64,000 nt of DNA from Candidatus Nitrospira kreftii (GTDB taxonomy: Bacteria; Nitrospirota; Nitrospiria; Nitrospirales; Nitrospiraceae): NCBI GenBank assembly GCA_014058405.1, contig CP047423.1, positions 992,001-1,056,000 on the forward strand. Reading direction: 5' to 3'. A model generated the notes under the pieces. The model did not search any database. It saw only the letters and a program-made list of their open reading frames with translations, and had not been told where the DNA came from. The number at the start of each line of letters is the position of its first letter. Position 1 is the stretch's first letter. This document shows positions 44,427-53,069 of the stretch, piece after piece. The position numbers were made by a program, and so were the translations under genes.

Positions 44427-44824
44427 ATGAGGATGTCTCATCATCTCCTGTAACAGATAGTGAAGTCCTGGCGCGCTTTGTCCTGTTTCGAGGATGGATT
44501 CGAAGCAGTAATAGTACGGTTAAACCGGATGCATTCATCCCGTATCCGTATCCTGACCTCTCAGTAACCCGCCACATCAGCTTATCAGTAAAAGAAATTT
44601 GGCAGATCGGACAGGCAGTGGCTGATAGCCGTCCTGCGACGCTATACGGGCGAGCCGACATTCAGGCTCTACACGTCAGGCGGCAATACCTGAGAATCGT
44701 TCCAACGTCTGAGCCGAGGAACCACGCGAATATCACAGGTTGGCCGAACGACAAGCCGGCACAGAAAATTATCGCACAGGAACTTGCAGCGGTAGCGCAT
44801 TACTTGGCTAATCCAAATCAATAG
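44423..44824 (+). CDS. third protein of the TIGR04255 module
   Basis: 133 residues from the GTG at 44423, overlapping the upstream stop by 4 bp. It contains F-I-P-Y-P-Y-P-D-L-S-V-T-R-H, W-Q-I-G-Q and N-H-A-N-I-T-G-W-P-N-D-K-P-A-Q-K, the look of a conserved family with histidines that might bind metal. No named function known to me. The coupling suggests the three proteins act together. Confidence 0.65.
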   Translation: MNEDVSSSPVTDSEVLARFVLFRGWIRSSNSTVKPDAFIPYPYPDLSVTRHISLSVKEIWQIGQAVADSRPATLYGRADIQALHVRRQYLRIVPTSEPRNHANITGWPNDKPAQKIIAQELAAVAHYLANPNQ

Positions 44825-44929
44825 ACATGGTCGGCGTTCCAAAGGGAAACCTGCTGGCTGGATGATTTCTTGGCCCTAACAAGGTATTCTTCGGCCCAAT
44901 TGTCCGGGACATCACCAGGGATCATGTGA

Positions 44930-45413
44930 ATGGCCAAGAAAACAAAGCCTGCAGCCAAGAAAGCACAGACCGCACCGTACAAACACCCTGAGGCGGAGAG
45001 CCTCATGCGGCCGGAGGTCGGGACACAGGCGCAATTCAAGAAGAAGAAACCGGCAAAGACCTACCGCTACGATTCGTCGTTGTCGCCCGCGCTCGATTGG
45101 GATGTCAAGAACCCGGCCCGTGAGCAAGGTGAGAGGCTCATCAAGCAAGTCCTCGACGCGAAGAGCCTTGAAGCGGCGAAGGCCGCCGCGTCTAAACTCA
45201 AGAGCCTCAGCAAGCCCTTCCTCAATTGGGCTGGTAAAGCGGAACGGCTGTCGTTTGATGTGCCGACGCTGCCGCTCTTTATTCACGAACGGCTCTCTAC
45301 CAAGGCCATCATTGAAACGCTGGCCGGGCACAAGACCGACAAGCAAGAGGATATGTTTGCCCTGTTCGGGTGACCCGCAACACTCCATCACTGATCAGGT
45401 GCCGAAACTATGA
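44930..45413 (+). pseudogene. N-terminal remnant of a Type III-like DNA methyltransferase (mod)
   Basis: The first 147 codons (stop at 45373) match in character the N-terminus of large site-specific adenine methyltransferases: lysine-rich start, Y-K-H-P-E-A-E-S-L-M-R-P-E-V-G-T, Y-D-S-S-L-S-P-A-L-D-W-D, W-A-G-K-A-E-R-L-S-F-D-V-P-T-L-P-L-F, D-M-F-A-L-F-G. In the +1 frame the expected continuation G-D-P-Q-H-S-I-T-D-Q-V follows until a stop at 45413. The catalytic D-P-P-Y region and about 80 percent of the usual length are missing. It is a frameshifted, truncated gene. Confidence 0.75.
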
Positions 45414-46353
45414 AGTTCTGGATTGGTGTAACAGACAACAAATGGTTTGAGTTCTTGTCTGCACGGTCACCAGATGAGGTGAATTTTTGGCGCCCAAGTG
45501 GCCTGGGTCCATTTCAGGCAGTTCCGACCGACTCCTTATTCTTATTCAAACTCCATAGTCCCCAAAATTTCATTGTAGGGGGAGGGTTTTTTCTCAAGCA
45601 TTCTAACCTGCCTCTCTCGTTGGCCTGGGAAGCATTTGGAGAAAAAACGGAGTCGCTTCACTAGAGGAATTACGTTTGAGAATTGAAAAATTCCGAGTCA
45701 AGAGGCCGCGAGAGCATGACCCTATTATTGGCTGCACTATTCTGGCGAACCCGTTTTTCTTTGAGAGAAACGCCTGGATCCCTGCTCCATCCGATTGGTC
45801 GTCAAACATCGTTCAGGGCAAGACCTATGACACCAATCAAGAAGTGGGACGAGATTTATGGGGCAAGGTTCAGGAGCGGTTTCAGACAACTCATATCCAG
45901 CAACAAACCGGCAAGACGAACAACCCTCCAGTGGCAGCTGAAGAAGCAGCGAGGTATGGAGCTGAATTCTTGACGCGGGCAAGGTTGGGTCAAGGTGCTT
46001 TTCGAGTTTTAGTTACAGAAGCGTACGCCCGTCGCTGTGCGGTTACAGGAGAGCGAACTTTGCCAGCACTAGAGGCGGCTCATATTAGGCCATTCTCCAA
46101 ATCAGGCCCCAACCTGATAGCAAACGGCATGTTAATGCGGTCGGACCTCCATAAGCTCTTCGACCTTGGATACATCTCAGTTACTCCCGACCTTCACGTC
46201 GAGGTTAGTCGAAAGATCAAGGAAGAATATGAGAACGGGCGAGACTATTATGCCTTGCACGGGAAGATGTTGACTGTAACTCCAGCTGCTCCGAACGATC
46301 GGCCTTCAGGTCAGTTTCTCCAGTGGCATAATCAAAACGTGTACCTCGGCTAA
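45410..46353 (+). pseudogene. HNH endonuclease interrupted by a frameshift in an A6 tract
   Basis: Frame 45410-45664 gives an 84-residue N-terminal part (F-W-I-G-V-T-D-N, then F-L-F-K-L-H-S-P, V-G-G-G-F-F, L-S-L-A-W-E-A-F-G-E-K). Frame 45676-46353 gives the rest, with P-I-I-G-C, I-V-Q-G-K-T-Y-D-T, and an HNH_2-type core C-A-V-T-G-E-R, E-A-A-H-I-R-P-F and N-G-M-L-M-R-S-D-L-H-K-L-F-D. One extra A in the run 45642-45647 would join them into a protein of about 314 residues, reading E-K-N-G-V-A-S-L-E-E-L across the joint. It could be a real mutation, a sequencing error in a homopolymer, or slippage. Confidence 0.75.
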
Positions 46354-46367
46354 TTGAAAGGAGAGAA

Positions 46368-46721
46368 ATGCTGATGATCAGCAGCGACTTACTCACAGCA
46401 CTTCTTCAGTTTAGGCGGAAGCGCAACTGGGAACAGTTTCACACACCAAAAAACTTGGCAATTTCCCTCTCAATAGAGGCGGCTGAATTGCTCGAGATTT
46501 TCCAGTGGAAGACCAATGAAGAAATTGCAGCTCTGATTGCCAGTGAGTCGAAGCAGCAAGTTCTGGATGAAGTAGCAGACGTCACGATCATGCTTTCCTA
46601 TCTGTGTCATGATCTTGACATAGACTTGAATGCAGCAGTGCGTTCAAAACTCGAAAAGAACGAAGTCAAGTATCCTGTTGAAAAGGCTTTCGGAAACTCC
46701 AGGAAATATAGCGAATGCTAA
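46368..46721 (+). CDS. MazG-like nucleotide pyrophosphohydrolase
   Basis: 117 residues, ATG preceded by AAAGGAGAG (a second ATG lies 6 bp on). All-alpha fold with the metal-binding pairs E-A-A-E-L-L-E and D-E-V-A-D-V, typical of MazG/dCTP pyrophosphatase-like enzymes that hydrolyse nucleoside triphosphates to monophosphate and PPi. Lies directly after the HNH gene. Small stand-alone MazG proteins are frequent in defence islands and phages. Confidence 0.85.
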   Translation: MLMISSDLLTALLQFRRKRNWEQFHTPKNLAISLSIEAAELLEIFQWKTNEEIAALIASESKQQVLDEVADVTIMLSYLCHDLDIDLNAAVRSKLEKNEVKYPVEKAFGNSRKYSEC

Positions 46722-46905
46722 AGTGGCATTCTTGGTTACTGGGGGGTCGTGCTGGCTGAAAGGCTTTGCAGGGAAATTTGATGAGTCATGGACTCTATTA
46801 TGTCAGTGTAAGAGTAAGCGACGACAGGGGCAACGAATTGCTGGTGGTGAAGAAGCTGGCGTAATAAGATGTGGGTGATCGAGACCAAAGATGAGGATCT
46901 ATCCG

Positions 46906-47130
46906 ATGCCGTCTCTTGAAGACCGGATCAAAGGCTTACCCTCTGATCTGAGGCGTGAGGTGGAGGACTTTGTCGAATTCTTGATTGATCGCCGCGTTCC
47001 CTATCCCAAAGGCAAAATGAATTTTGTTTGGGAATGAGCGCTCGCCGACCTGCAAGGTCAATACACCTCTATCGATTTGCAACACAAGATCCTTAAATGG
47101 TGGGGCGACGATGTATCCCGTGGACACTAA
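46906..47130 (+). pseudogene. DUF2281-like antitoxin with an in-frame UGA
   Basis: From the ATG at 46906 the frame reads L-E-D-R-I-K-G-L-P-S-D-L-R-R-E-V-E-D-F-V-E-F-L, then stops at TGA 47035-47037. Past the stop the same frame continues A-L-A-D-L-Q-G-Q-Y-T-S-I-D-L-Q-H-K-I-L-K-W-W, the usual C-terminus of this family, up to TAA at 47128. A single GGA-to-TGA change explains it. The antitoxin is therefore broken at about 60 percent of its length. Confidence 0.75.
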
Positions 47131-47512
47131 CCTCATCCTGGAAGTCCTACTCTGACAAACCAAAGCCAAAGAAGTGAAGCGATTTCTGGAGCATGCTCCT
47201 TCGGAGCAGCTTTTCCTGACCGAATTCTCGCTCTATTCATTGGGCATCTTGCTAACTCGCCGAAATCTTCACGATATCTTCCTGCGGACCGTCGAAGACT
47301 TGCTCTTTACCGGCCGCATGGCTTTACTACGGCTGGTTCCAGCCGATCTAGCCGATGTTACACGGCGCTCGAAACAGTTCGGACTCGATTTCAACGATGC
47401 CTATCAGTACGTGACTGCCGACAAACACAATTTAGTCATCGTGAGCTTCGATGCCGATTTCGACCGAACTGAGCGGGGCAGAAAGACTCCTCAGGCAGTT
47501 TTGCACGCCTGA
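47111..47512 (+). pseudogene. PIN-domain toxin with an in-frame UGA
   Basis: The ATG at 47111 overlaps the antitoxin end. The frame opens Y-P-V-D-T-N-L-I-L-E-V-L-L, stops at TGA 47153-47155, then continues Q-T-K-A-K-E-V-K-R-F-L-E and a full PIN pattern with F-N-D-A-Y-Q-Y and V-S-F-D-A-D-F-D to the stop at 47512. Except for the one stop at codon 15 the gene is complete (about 133 codons). Both members of the pair are thus inactivated by one UGA each. Confidence 0.78.
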
Positions 47513-47522
47513 TCGGCATCTG

Positions 47523-47651
47523 ATGAGCGCCTACGAAGTCCCTCAACCGATCCTCAATTCACCATCTCAAGAACCACAAGAACATTGGCATATCGTGGAA
47601 GGCGAGGAGTTGGAGCAGCGCCCTGGCCGACGCCCCGCGATGTACTACTAG
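47523..47651 (+). pseudogene. N-terminal remnant of a Type III-like restriction subunit (res)
   Basis: A 42-codon frame: V-P-Q-P-I-L-N-S-P-x-x-E-P-x-E-H-W-H-I-V-E-G-E and R-P-G-R-R-P-A-M-Y-Y, the standard opening of large DEAD-box restriction subunits paired with the mod type seen at 44930. It ends at TAG where a third Tyr followed by R-D-P would be expected; R-D-P follows in frame after the stop. The helicase and nuclease domains are absent. Confidence 0.72.
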
Positions 47652-47803
47652 CGTGATCCCAATGGGTTCGAGAGAAAGGGTACACTGCATGACTGCGGGA
47701 TGTTTTATAGAGACAGCCTTCAATGCGTCTAGGCAATCGTTAACGAACTCTTGTGTCAGAAGTATCGTGTTGACGGATTGATTGGTATCTTTATCAATTT
47801 GTC

Positions 47804-48811
47804 ATGACAACAAATCCTGATATCCAGCGAAATCTCAGCCAACCTGGACAGGTCGTGACGTACCTTGCACTTGAGCAACTTGTCTATTCGTTCGAAGGAG
47901 TTCTGAAACGATTCGGCATTCCCATACAATCGGGCTCAGAGCTTGAGAAAGCATGCCTTTCTGTTCAGGAAGTGATGCACAAGAATCAGAATCCCAATAT
48001 CTGTGATCCACAGGAAGATATCCGCCATGAATTTAGAGAAGTGCTGGGTATTTGGGTGTTCCTTCGGCAAATCGTTCGATTGAAGGATCACGCATGTTTC
48101 CCGCAGTTTGCACCGCATCTAGCGTTGCTGAACAAGGGAGCTGTAGTTCAGAACACGCGGACTCCCTTGTGTGAGGAGGCTACAAATAAGATTTTTGAGC
48201 TTTTGTTTGCCTTGGCGTTGCTCGATCTTAGCAATGAAGTAGTTCTTGACCACCCCTCCGAGGCTAAGGGTGATAATCCCGATGTTTTGGCAACGATTGA
48301 CGGACAATGCTGGGGCTTCGCCTGCAAGACCATATATGGGTCCTCAGGGAAGACTTTTTATGACAATCTGAAAAAAGGGGTGGAGCAAATTGAAGCAGCT
48401 CCTAATGCTCAAGTCGGCGCTGTGGTCATAAGTCTTCGTAACGTAATACCTCACGATGAGTGCTGGCCGATTCTTAACTATGATGAGTATCGTACTGGCG
48501 CACAGCCAAAATTTGCCGCATACAGTCGACCGGAAGAGTTTGTTCGTGAGCGCATTGTTGAAACGATCAAGCAAAAACATGACCAGGTAGTTACTGAGAT
48601 CGGCCTTCCTAACATAATGAAACTATTTGCCGGTAAAAAGTCTTTGCCTGGGTATCTCGCTTACTGCCCGACATGTACCGGACGCTATACTGTCCAGGGA
48701 CCAGTTCCGCGGTCAATCAATATGCTGGGCGTTGGAGAGTTTGGCAACGTGCAAGCCCATCAAGGAATAATTGAGAAAATCAACGCGGCTTTACTTGAAT
48801 GTTCGCAATGA
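47804..48811 (+). CDS. uncharacterised protein with a PD-(D/E)XK-like motif
   Basis: 335 residues. A mostly helical N-terminal half (about 1-150) precedes N-P-D-V-L-A-T-I-D-G, G-F-A-C-K and L-K-K-G-V-E-Q-I, a P-D-x(n)-x-x-K arrangement like the core of restriction-endonuclease-fold nucleases, with Ala in the usual Glu position. A C-x2-C pair (C-P-T-C) lies near residue 287. TTGACG and TATCAA spaced 16 bp lie just before the ATG. It sits beside the broken restriction locus, so a defence or mobile-element role is plausible. Function unproven. Confidence 0.55.
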   Translation: MTTNPDIQRNLSQPGQVVTYLALEQLVYSFEGVLKRFGIPIQSGSELEKACLSVQEVMHKNQNPNICDPQEDIRHEFREVLGIWVFLRQIVRLKDHACFPQFAPHLALLNKGAVVQNTRTPLCEEATNKIFELLFALALLDLSNEVVLDHPSEAKGDNPDVLATIDGQCWGFACKTIYGSSGKTFYDNLKKGVEQIEAAPNAQVGAVVISLRNVIPHDECWPILNYDEYRTGAQPKFAAYSRPEEFVRERIVETIKQKHDQVVTEIGLPNIMKLFAGKKSLPGYLAYCPTCTGRYTVQGPVPRSINMLGVGEFGNVQAHQGIIEKINAALLECSQ

Positions 48812-48883
48812 AAATGATGAGGAGAAGCTGCCGCAGGGTTTGTCGTCAACCGATAGTGCTACTGATTGATAATCCGTGAATTG

Positions 48884-49978
48884 TTACTCTTCATTTTTTG
48901 CTCCCCCTTCCCAAAGCTTGACGGTGCGGTCCCAGGAGGCGCTGGCGAGGCGTTTGCCATCCGGAGAAAAGGTGAGGCAACGCACACCGCCACTATGCCC
49001 CTTGAGCGTTCGGAAGTTGCGACCGGTTGAGAGATCCCAGAATTTGATTGTTTGATCATCACTCGCGCTGACCAGGACCTTCCCATCCGGAGAGACGACC
49101 AGGCTCCGCACCCAGCCCTTATGGCCGGTGAGGGTTTTTTTCTCCACGACATTCGGCATCTCGAAGAGCTTGATGGTGGTATCCCGGCTGCCGGTAATCA
49201 GGAGTTTGGCATCGGGCGTGAAGGTCATGGCACCTATCCAGTAGTCCATCGGTTTTTGGAATCCGCCGTCATCCTCGATGAAGTAGCCGCGGGTCTCGGT
49301 AGAATCTTCCTGGTCTCTCCGCCAATGCCCGTCATGGAGCACTTTCTCCTCGCCGCTGGGGAGCACTTCCCAAACCTTGATCTTCCCGATGTCCGTTCCG
49401 CTGGCGAGATGAATACCGTCCGGAGAAAACGCGATGCAGACCGACCAGTGGTGATCATACTCATCTTTCCCGAGTAAGGTCATCAGCTCGGTGCCGGTGG
49501 TGACTTCCCAAATCTTGATGTCTTTGTTATGACTGCCGCGTGCCAGCATGAGGCCGTCGGGCGAGAGTGAAAGGCTGCAGACATTGTGATCGTACCGTGT
49601 GAACAAGAGCTTCATCGGCTCGCCGGTTTTGCCGTTCCAGAGACGGATAGTGCGGTCTTCACTGCCGGTGGCTAGAGTGTGTCCATCGGGGGTGAAGACG
49701 ATGGCACGAATGTCATGGGTGTGGCCACGCAGGGAGCGCAGCAACCGGCCGGTTTCGATGTCCCACATGCGCACGAGGCGTTCGGCTCCGCCGCTGGCGA
49801 GCATGGAGCCGTCCGGTGAAAACGCGACGGCCCAGACTCCGTGCGAATGGCCACGAAACGTATTCACCTCACGGCAGTCGGCGCTCCAATACTCCAAAAA
49901 GTCGAGAGGAGGTGTCGATGCTGGCGATGTTTCCATAGAGAGGGTCGAGAGCGATTGAGGCATCGTCGGTTCCGGCAT
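48884..49978 (-). CDS. WD40 repeat protein, seven-bladed
   Basis: 364 residues from the ATG at 49978. Seven WD-type blades can be counted: five carry the F/S-x-P-D-G strand with G-H or D-H dipeptides (H-S-H-G-V-W, H-T-H-D-I-R, Y-D-H-N-V, Y-D-H-H-W, G-H-K-G-W, G-H-S-G-G) and one is degenerate around Y-W-I-G-A-M-T-F-T-P-D. No signal peptide and no extra domain. It would act as a protein-protein scaffold in the cytoplasm. Convergent with the PD-(D/E)XK-like gene; neighbours do not indicate a partner. Confidence 0.88.
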   Translation of the reverse strand: MPEPTMPQSLSTLSMETSPASTPPLDFLEYWSADCREVNTFRGHSHGVWAVAFSPDGSMLASGGAERLVRMWDIETGRLLRSLRGHTHDIRAIVFTPDGHTLATGSEDRTIRLWNGKTGEPMKLLFTRYDHNVCSLSLSPDGLMLARGSHNKDIKIWEVTTGTELMTLLGKDEYDHHWSVCIAFSPDGIHLASGTDIGKIKVWEVLPSGEEKVLHDGHWRRDQEDSTETRGYFIEDDGGFQKPMDYWIGAMTFTPDAKLLITGSRDTTIKLFEMPNVVEKKTLTGHKGWVRSLVVSPDGKVLVSASDDQTIKFWDLSTGRNFRTLKGHSGGVRCLTFSPDGKRLASASWDRTVKLWEGGAKNEE

Positions 49979-50259
49979 GGGGTAGCATCTTTCTTCGGCC
50001 GTCTGGTTCTTGATTGGTCGACAGCCCGGCCAGTATAATTCTGTCGGTCGTTCGGATCGTAAGAGATGCCTCGCGGCCAAGTCAACCCTTCAACCGCTCT
50101 GTCTGTCGGAGGGGGACATGCTCAGGGTTGACGCTGAACTTGTTCAAGGACAGTGTCGAAGGGACAAGCCGGCTCCAGCTGCCATGTTGTCGGAGGAGTC
50201 GCGTATGTTGTGTTGTTGTTCTATGTGTACCCTCTAGCCGCGGAGGGCTCTGTATAATA

Positions 50260-51258
50260 ATGGAAATCAGATTCCAACCAGCGTTGCTTCAGGAAGTGAT
50301 CGATTCGTTCGTCGAGAAGACGGAACGGGAAGGCGATCCGACCTACTACAAAGAGTTTCATGAGCATGCCGATCCGATTTACGAGAAGTTCATCCTCGAA
50401 GATCGGGAGGCGGAGTTCAAAAAACTGTACCAATATCTCTTCGGCATTTGGGGGTTCTCAGATATCGTGCGCGACTCCTTCAACGAGTATCCGCTCTTGA
50501 AGCAGAAGGTGGGAATCGTTCTGGTCAAGGGAGTGTTGAAGGAAGATCAGGAAGGCGTCGATATCCTGAGGAAATGGGGATCGGTCGAGAAAGATCTGGC
50601 CAAGGAGTTCGAAGACAAAGGCATGAAGGGCGTTGGGATCAAATTGATCCCTCGTCGATTTTACGACCCGGCGTTGACTCGCTATTGTCGCCATGAGTTG
50701 ATGCATATTTCCGATATGATCGACCCGCAATTCGGTTACGATCCGGATACCAAGATGGGACTCAACCCAGGCGAAGAGACCTTACTCTTGCAGCGCTATC
50801 GTGTGCTGTGGAGCCTGAGCGTGGATAGTCGGTTGGTGGCGGCAGGTAAAGAGCCGATGTTGAGTAAAGAGGATCGATTCAAGGAGTTTCGGTCTTGGTA
50901 TCGAAAAATTCCACCCCCGCAACTGAAATCGGTGTTTGAAGGACTCTGGCAAACATCATACTTCACCCATTCAGAATTGATCGAAATGTCTGCAGACACG
51001 CTCCGCGTGATGGATCGAGCCGTGGATGTGGAAGGCGGTGAGGTGCCGGAGACGGAAAACAAGATCATGCTTATGCCGGGGTTTCCTTGTCCCTTGTGTC
51101 GGTTTCCGACCTACTCGTGGGTGGAGGACATGGGCACGAAATTGGAACCGTATGTGCTCGACTTCATCCGTGAGAATCACCCGGGGTGGGATATCGAATT
51201 CGGGGCCTGCGATCGCTGCGTAGAAGTCTATAAGTTGCGTGCTGATGGCGTTATGTAA
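50260..51258 (+). CDS. HExxH-motif protein with C-terminal zinc ribbon
   Basis: 332 residues from the ATG at 50260; open reading further 5' is Cys-rich and unlike protein. A soluble helical protein with H145-E-L-M-H149, the HExxH signature of zinc-dependent peptidases, and near the end C277-P-L-C280 and C317-D-R-C320, a zinc-ribbon pattern. No signal peptide, so cytoplasmic. It overlaps the next gene (a polyferredoxin) by one base and precedes a TorD-type chaperone and an NxrC-like gene. A role in maturation of the exported molybdoenzyme is inferred; peptidase activity is not shown. Confidence 0.65.
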   Translation: MEIRFQPALLQEVIDSFVEKTEREGDPTYYKEFHEHADPIYEKFILEDREAEFKKLYQYLFGIWGFSDIVRDSFNEYPLLKQKVGIVLVKGVLKEDQEGVDILRKWGSVEKDLAKEFEDKGMKGVGIKLIPRRFYDPALTRYCRHELMHISDMIDPQFGYDPDTKMGLNPGEETLLLQRYRVLWSLSVDSRLVAAGKEPMLSKEDRFKEFRSWYRKIPPPQLKSVFEGLWQTSYFTHSELIEMSADTLRVMDRAVDVEGGEVPETENKIMLMPGFPCPLCRFPTYSWVEDMGTKLEPYVLDFIRENHPGWDIEFGACDRCVEVYKLRADGVM

Positions 51259-51863
51259 TGGGCACGAACCCTTCATACGGTCGGCGGGATTTTCTGAAGG
51301 ATTCGGTTCTCTCAACCGTCAAGGCCGCGCAAGAGTTCGTGAAAGAAGCAGACGGCCTCCGCAAAGAGCAAGCCCCGGCGGCTCCGGTTCGTCTCGACTG
51401 GTTGCGCCCTCCCGGTGCCGTGGAAGAGCCGACCTTTCTCGAGCGATGCACAAAATGTCATGATTGCGTGAATGCCTGTCCGCCTCACGCCATTCTTGCC
51501 CATCCGACCGACGGCACACCGGTTCTGTATGCCGATCAATCACCGTGCCTCCTGTGTGAGGACTTTCCTTGCGTTGCGGCCTGCGAGACGGACGCGCTCG
51601 TACCGGTCGAATACCGTCGCGAGGTCAGAATGGGAATCGCGGCGATCTCACATCGGCTGTGCACGGCAGGCCAAGGATGCCACGCGTGTGTGTCGCGGTG
51701 TCCAACCGCTGCCCTCGCTATGGATTTCGAGTCGTTGTGCCTTTCAGTGGTGACGGAAGCCTGCGTGGGATGTGGGATGTGTGAGATGGTCTGTAAGACC
51801 GTCAATGATCACGTGGCGATTCGAGTGGTGCCTGCGAGACATTTGACGGAGATCAGCCAATGA
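51258..51863 (+). CDS. ferredoxin-type protein with four 4Fe-4S motifs (NapF/NapG-like)
   Basis: 201 residues. Cysteine clusters C-T-K-C-H-D-C-V-N-A-C-P, C-L-L-C with a following C-V-A-A-C, C-T-A-G-Q-G-C-H-A-C-V-S-R-C-P and C-V-G-C-G-M-C-E-M-V-C fit four 4Fe-4S clusters as in NapF/NapG/MauM-type proteins. The N-terminus has R-R-D-F-L-K, a twin-arginine-like motif, but no hydrophobic core behind it, so export is doubtful. Translationally coupled to the HExxH gene. Probably cytoplasmic electron transfer during molybdoenzyme maturation. Confidence 0.82.
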   Translation: MGTNPSYGRRDFLKDSVLSTVKAAQEFVKEADGLRKEQAPAAPVRLDWLRPPGAVEEPTFLERCTKCHDCVNACPPHAILAHPTDGTPVLYADQSPCLLCEDFPCVAACETDALVPVEYRREVRMGIAAISHRLCTAGQGCHACVSRCPTAALAMDFESLCLSVVTEACVGCGMCEMVCKTVNDHVAIRVVPARHLTEISQ

Positions 51864-52029
51864 TACCAACCCCCCAACAATGCGACTCGCCGAGAGAGAA
51901 ATTCGACGGCCATGATCAAACCAATTCACCCTTGACTTCGTGCAAGCCTTTTCATATACATACATGGCTACGTTATTCGACCATGGTGAAGACGTGCGTG
52001 GTTAACGAAGCGGTTAGGAGGCGATGTCT

Positions 52030-53001
52030 GTGACGAGCCAACAACCAATCAAAGGGTTGTCCCCCGTAGCAACCGCCACAATGCCAAGTCCCTCTGCCAT
52101 CAAGGATTCTCCTGCCGTTGAGCGCGCGCTCGGTCGCAGCAAGATCTATCTTTTGATTTCCTGGAGTCTTCTGTACCCGGAAGATGAAGAATTTCTCGAT
52201 TACCTCCGGTGCGGAGAGTTTGTGGAGGATGGGAGGGCTGCGCTCGATGCGCTGGAAGTTGCCCTTGGCTCAGACGGGAGTGAGCGAGCGAAGGGAAAGT
52301 TAAGCGTGCTGAGGAAGCAGATGGATTCAATCGAAGACTTGGTTGCCTCAGAATGTGTCAATTGGCAACTCAGCGATCTCCAGTCTGAACATCGCCGAGT
52401 GTTCAGCAATGTCATCACGCTCGATTGTCCTCCCTACGAAACCCTTTTCGGGAATGACCACGTATTCGCGCAGTCCCATGTGATGGGAGATATTTCAGGG
52501 TTTTACAAGGCCTTTGGAGTCGAGTTGTCCAAAGATATCCATGAGCGGCTCGACCACCTCAGTGTCGAGTTCGAGTTCATGCATTTTCTCGCCTACAAAG
52601 AATCATATTCACGCTGTCATGACGGTATCGAAAAAACACAGATCGTGGTCGATGCCCAGAAGAAATTCGTCAAGAACCATATCGGCCGATGGGTACCGCT
52701 TTTTTGTCGTATGCTGGCCAAAAAGGCGGATTCCGGCCCGTTCAAATTGATCGCCGATCTGACGGCCGAATGGCTGGATTTTGAAACCGCGTTTCTGGGT
52801 GTGGTGCCTCAGCCCTATACGGAAACCGATTACCGTCCGGCGACGTTCAGCTCTCCGGAAGGGCAGACGTATGAGTGTGGTGCGCAGGATCAAGGGAATG
52901 AATTGAGCATGCTGCTGAACGAGGTGGGTGCGCAATCGTACATGGATGTGAAGGATAAAGAGAAAGATACGGAGCAGGGGGGGCCTGCCGGAACTGCGTA
53001 A
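52030..53001 (+). CDS. TorD-family molybdoenzyme assembly chaperone
   Basis: About 323 residues. The GTG at 52030 lies 8 bp from AGGAGG, whereas an ATG at 52024 is only 2 bp away, so the GTG is preferred. All-helical protein with E-F-E-F-M-H-F-L and R-R-V-F-S-N-V, D-C-P-P-Y-E-T-L-F and F-x-K-x-H-I-G-R-W-V-P, motifs of TorD/NarJ-like chaperones. Such proteins hold the catalytic subunit until the molybdenum cofactor is inserted and the Tat signal is released. In Nitrospira the client would be NxrA, which is not encoded in this window. The C-terminus ends in a charged, non-conserved tail. Confidence 0.85.
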   Translation: MTSQQPIKGLSPVATATMPSPSAIKDSPAVERALGRSKIYLLISWSLLYPEDEEFLDYLRCGEFVEDGRAALDALEVALGSDGSERAKGKLSVLRKQMDSIEDLVASECVNWQLSDLQSEHRRVFSNVITLDCPPYETLFGNDHVFAQSHVMGDISGFYKAFGVELSKDIHERLDHLSVEFEFMHFLAYKESYSRCHDGIEKTQIVVDAQKKFVKNHIGRWVPLFCRMLAKKADSGPFKLIADLTAEWLDFETAFLGVVPQPYTETDYRPATFSSPEGQTYECGAQDQGNELSMLLNEVGAQSYMDVKDKEKDTEQGGPAGTA

Positions 53002-53069
53002 GCGACTCAATCGATACGGTTAATTGAAGAGATGTTTTCTTTACCATCATCGAGAGGAGGAATTAGCAC

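Noticed and set aside
47035..47155. UGA codons in the toxin-antitoxin pair as selenocysteine or recoded Trp
   Set aside because: No selenocysteine-type context in either family and many nearby genes end with UGA; nonsense mutation is simpler.
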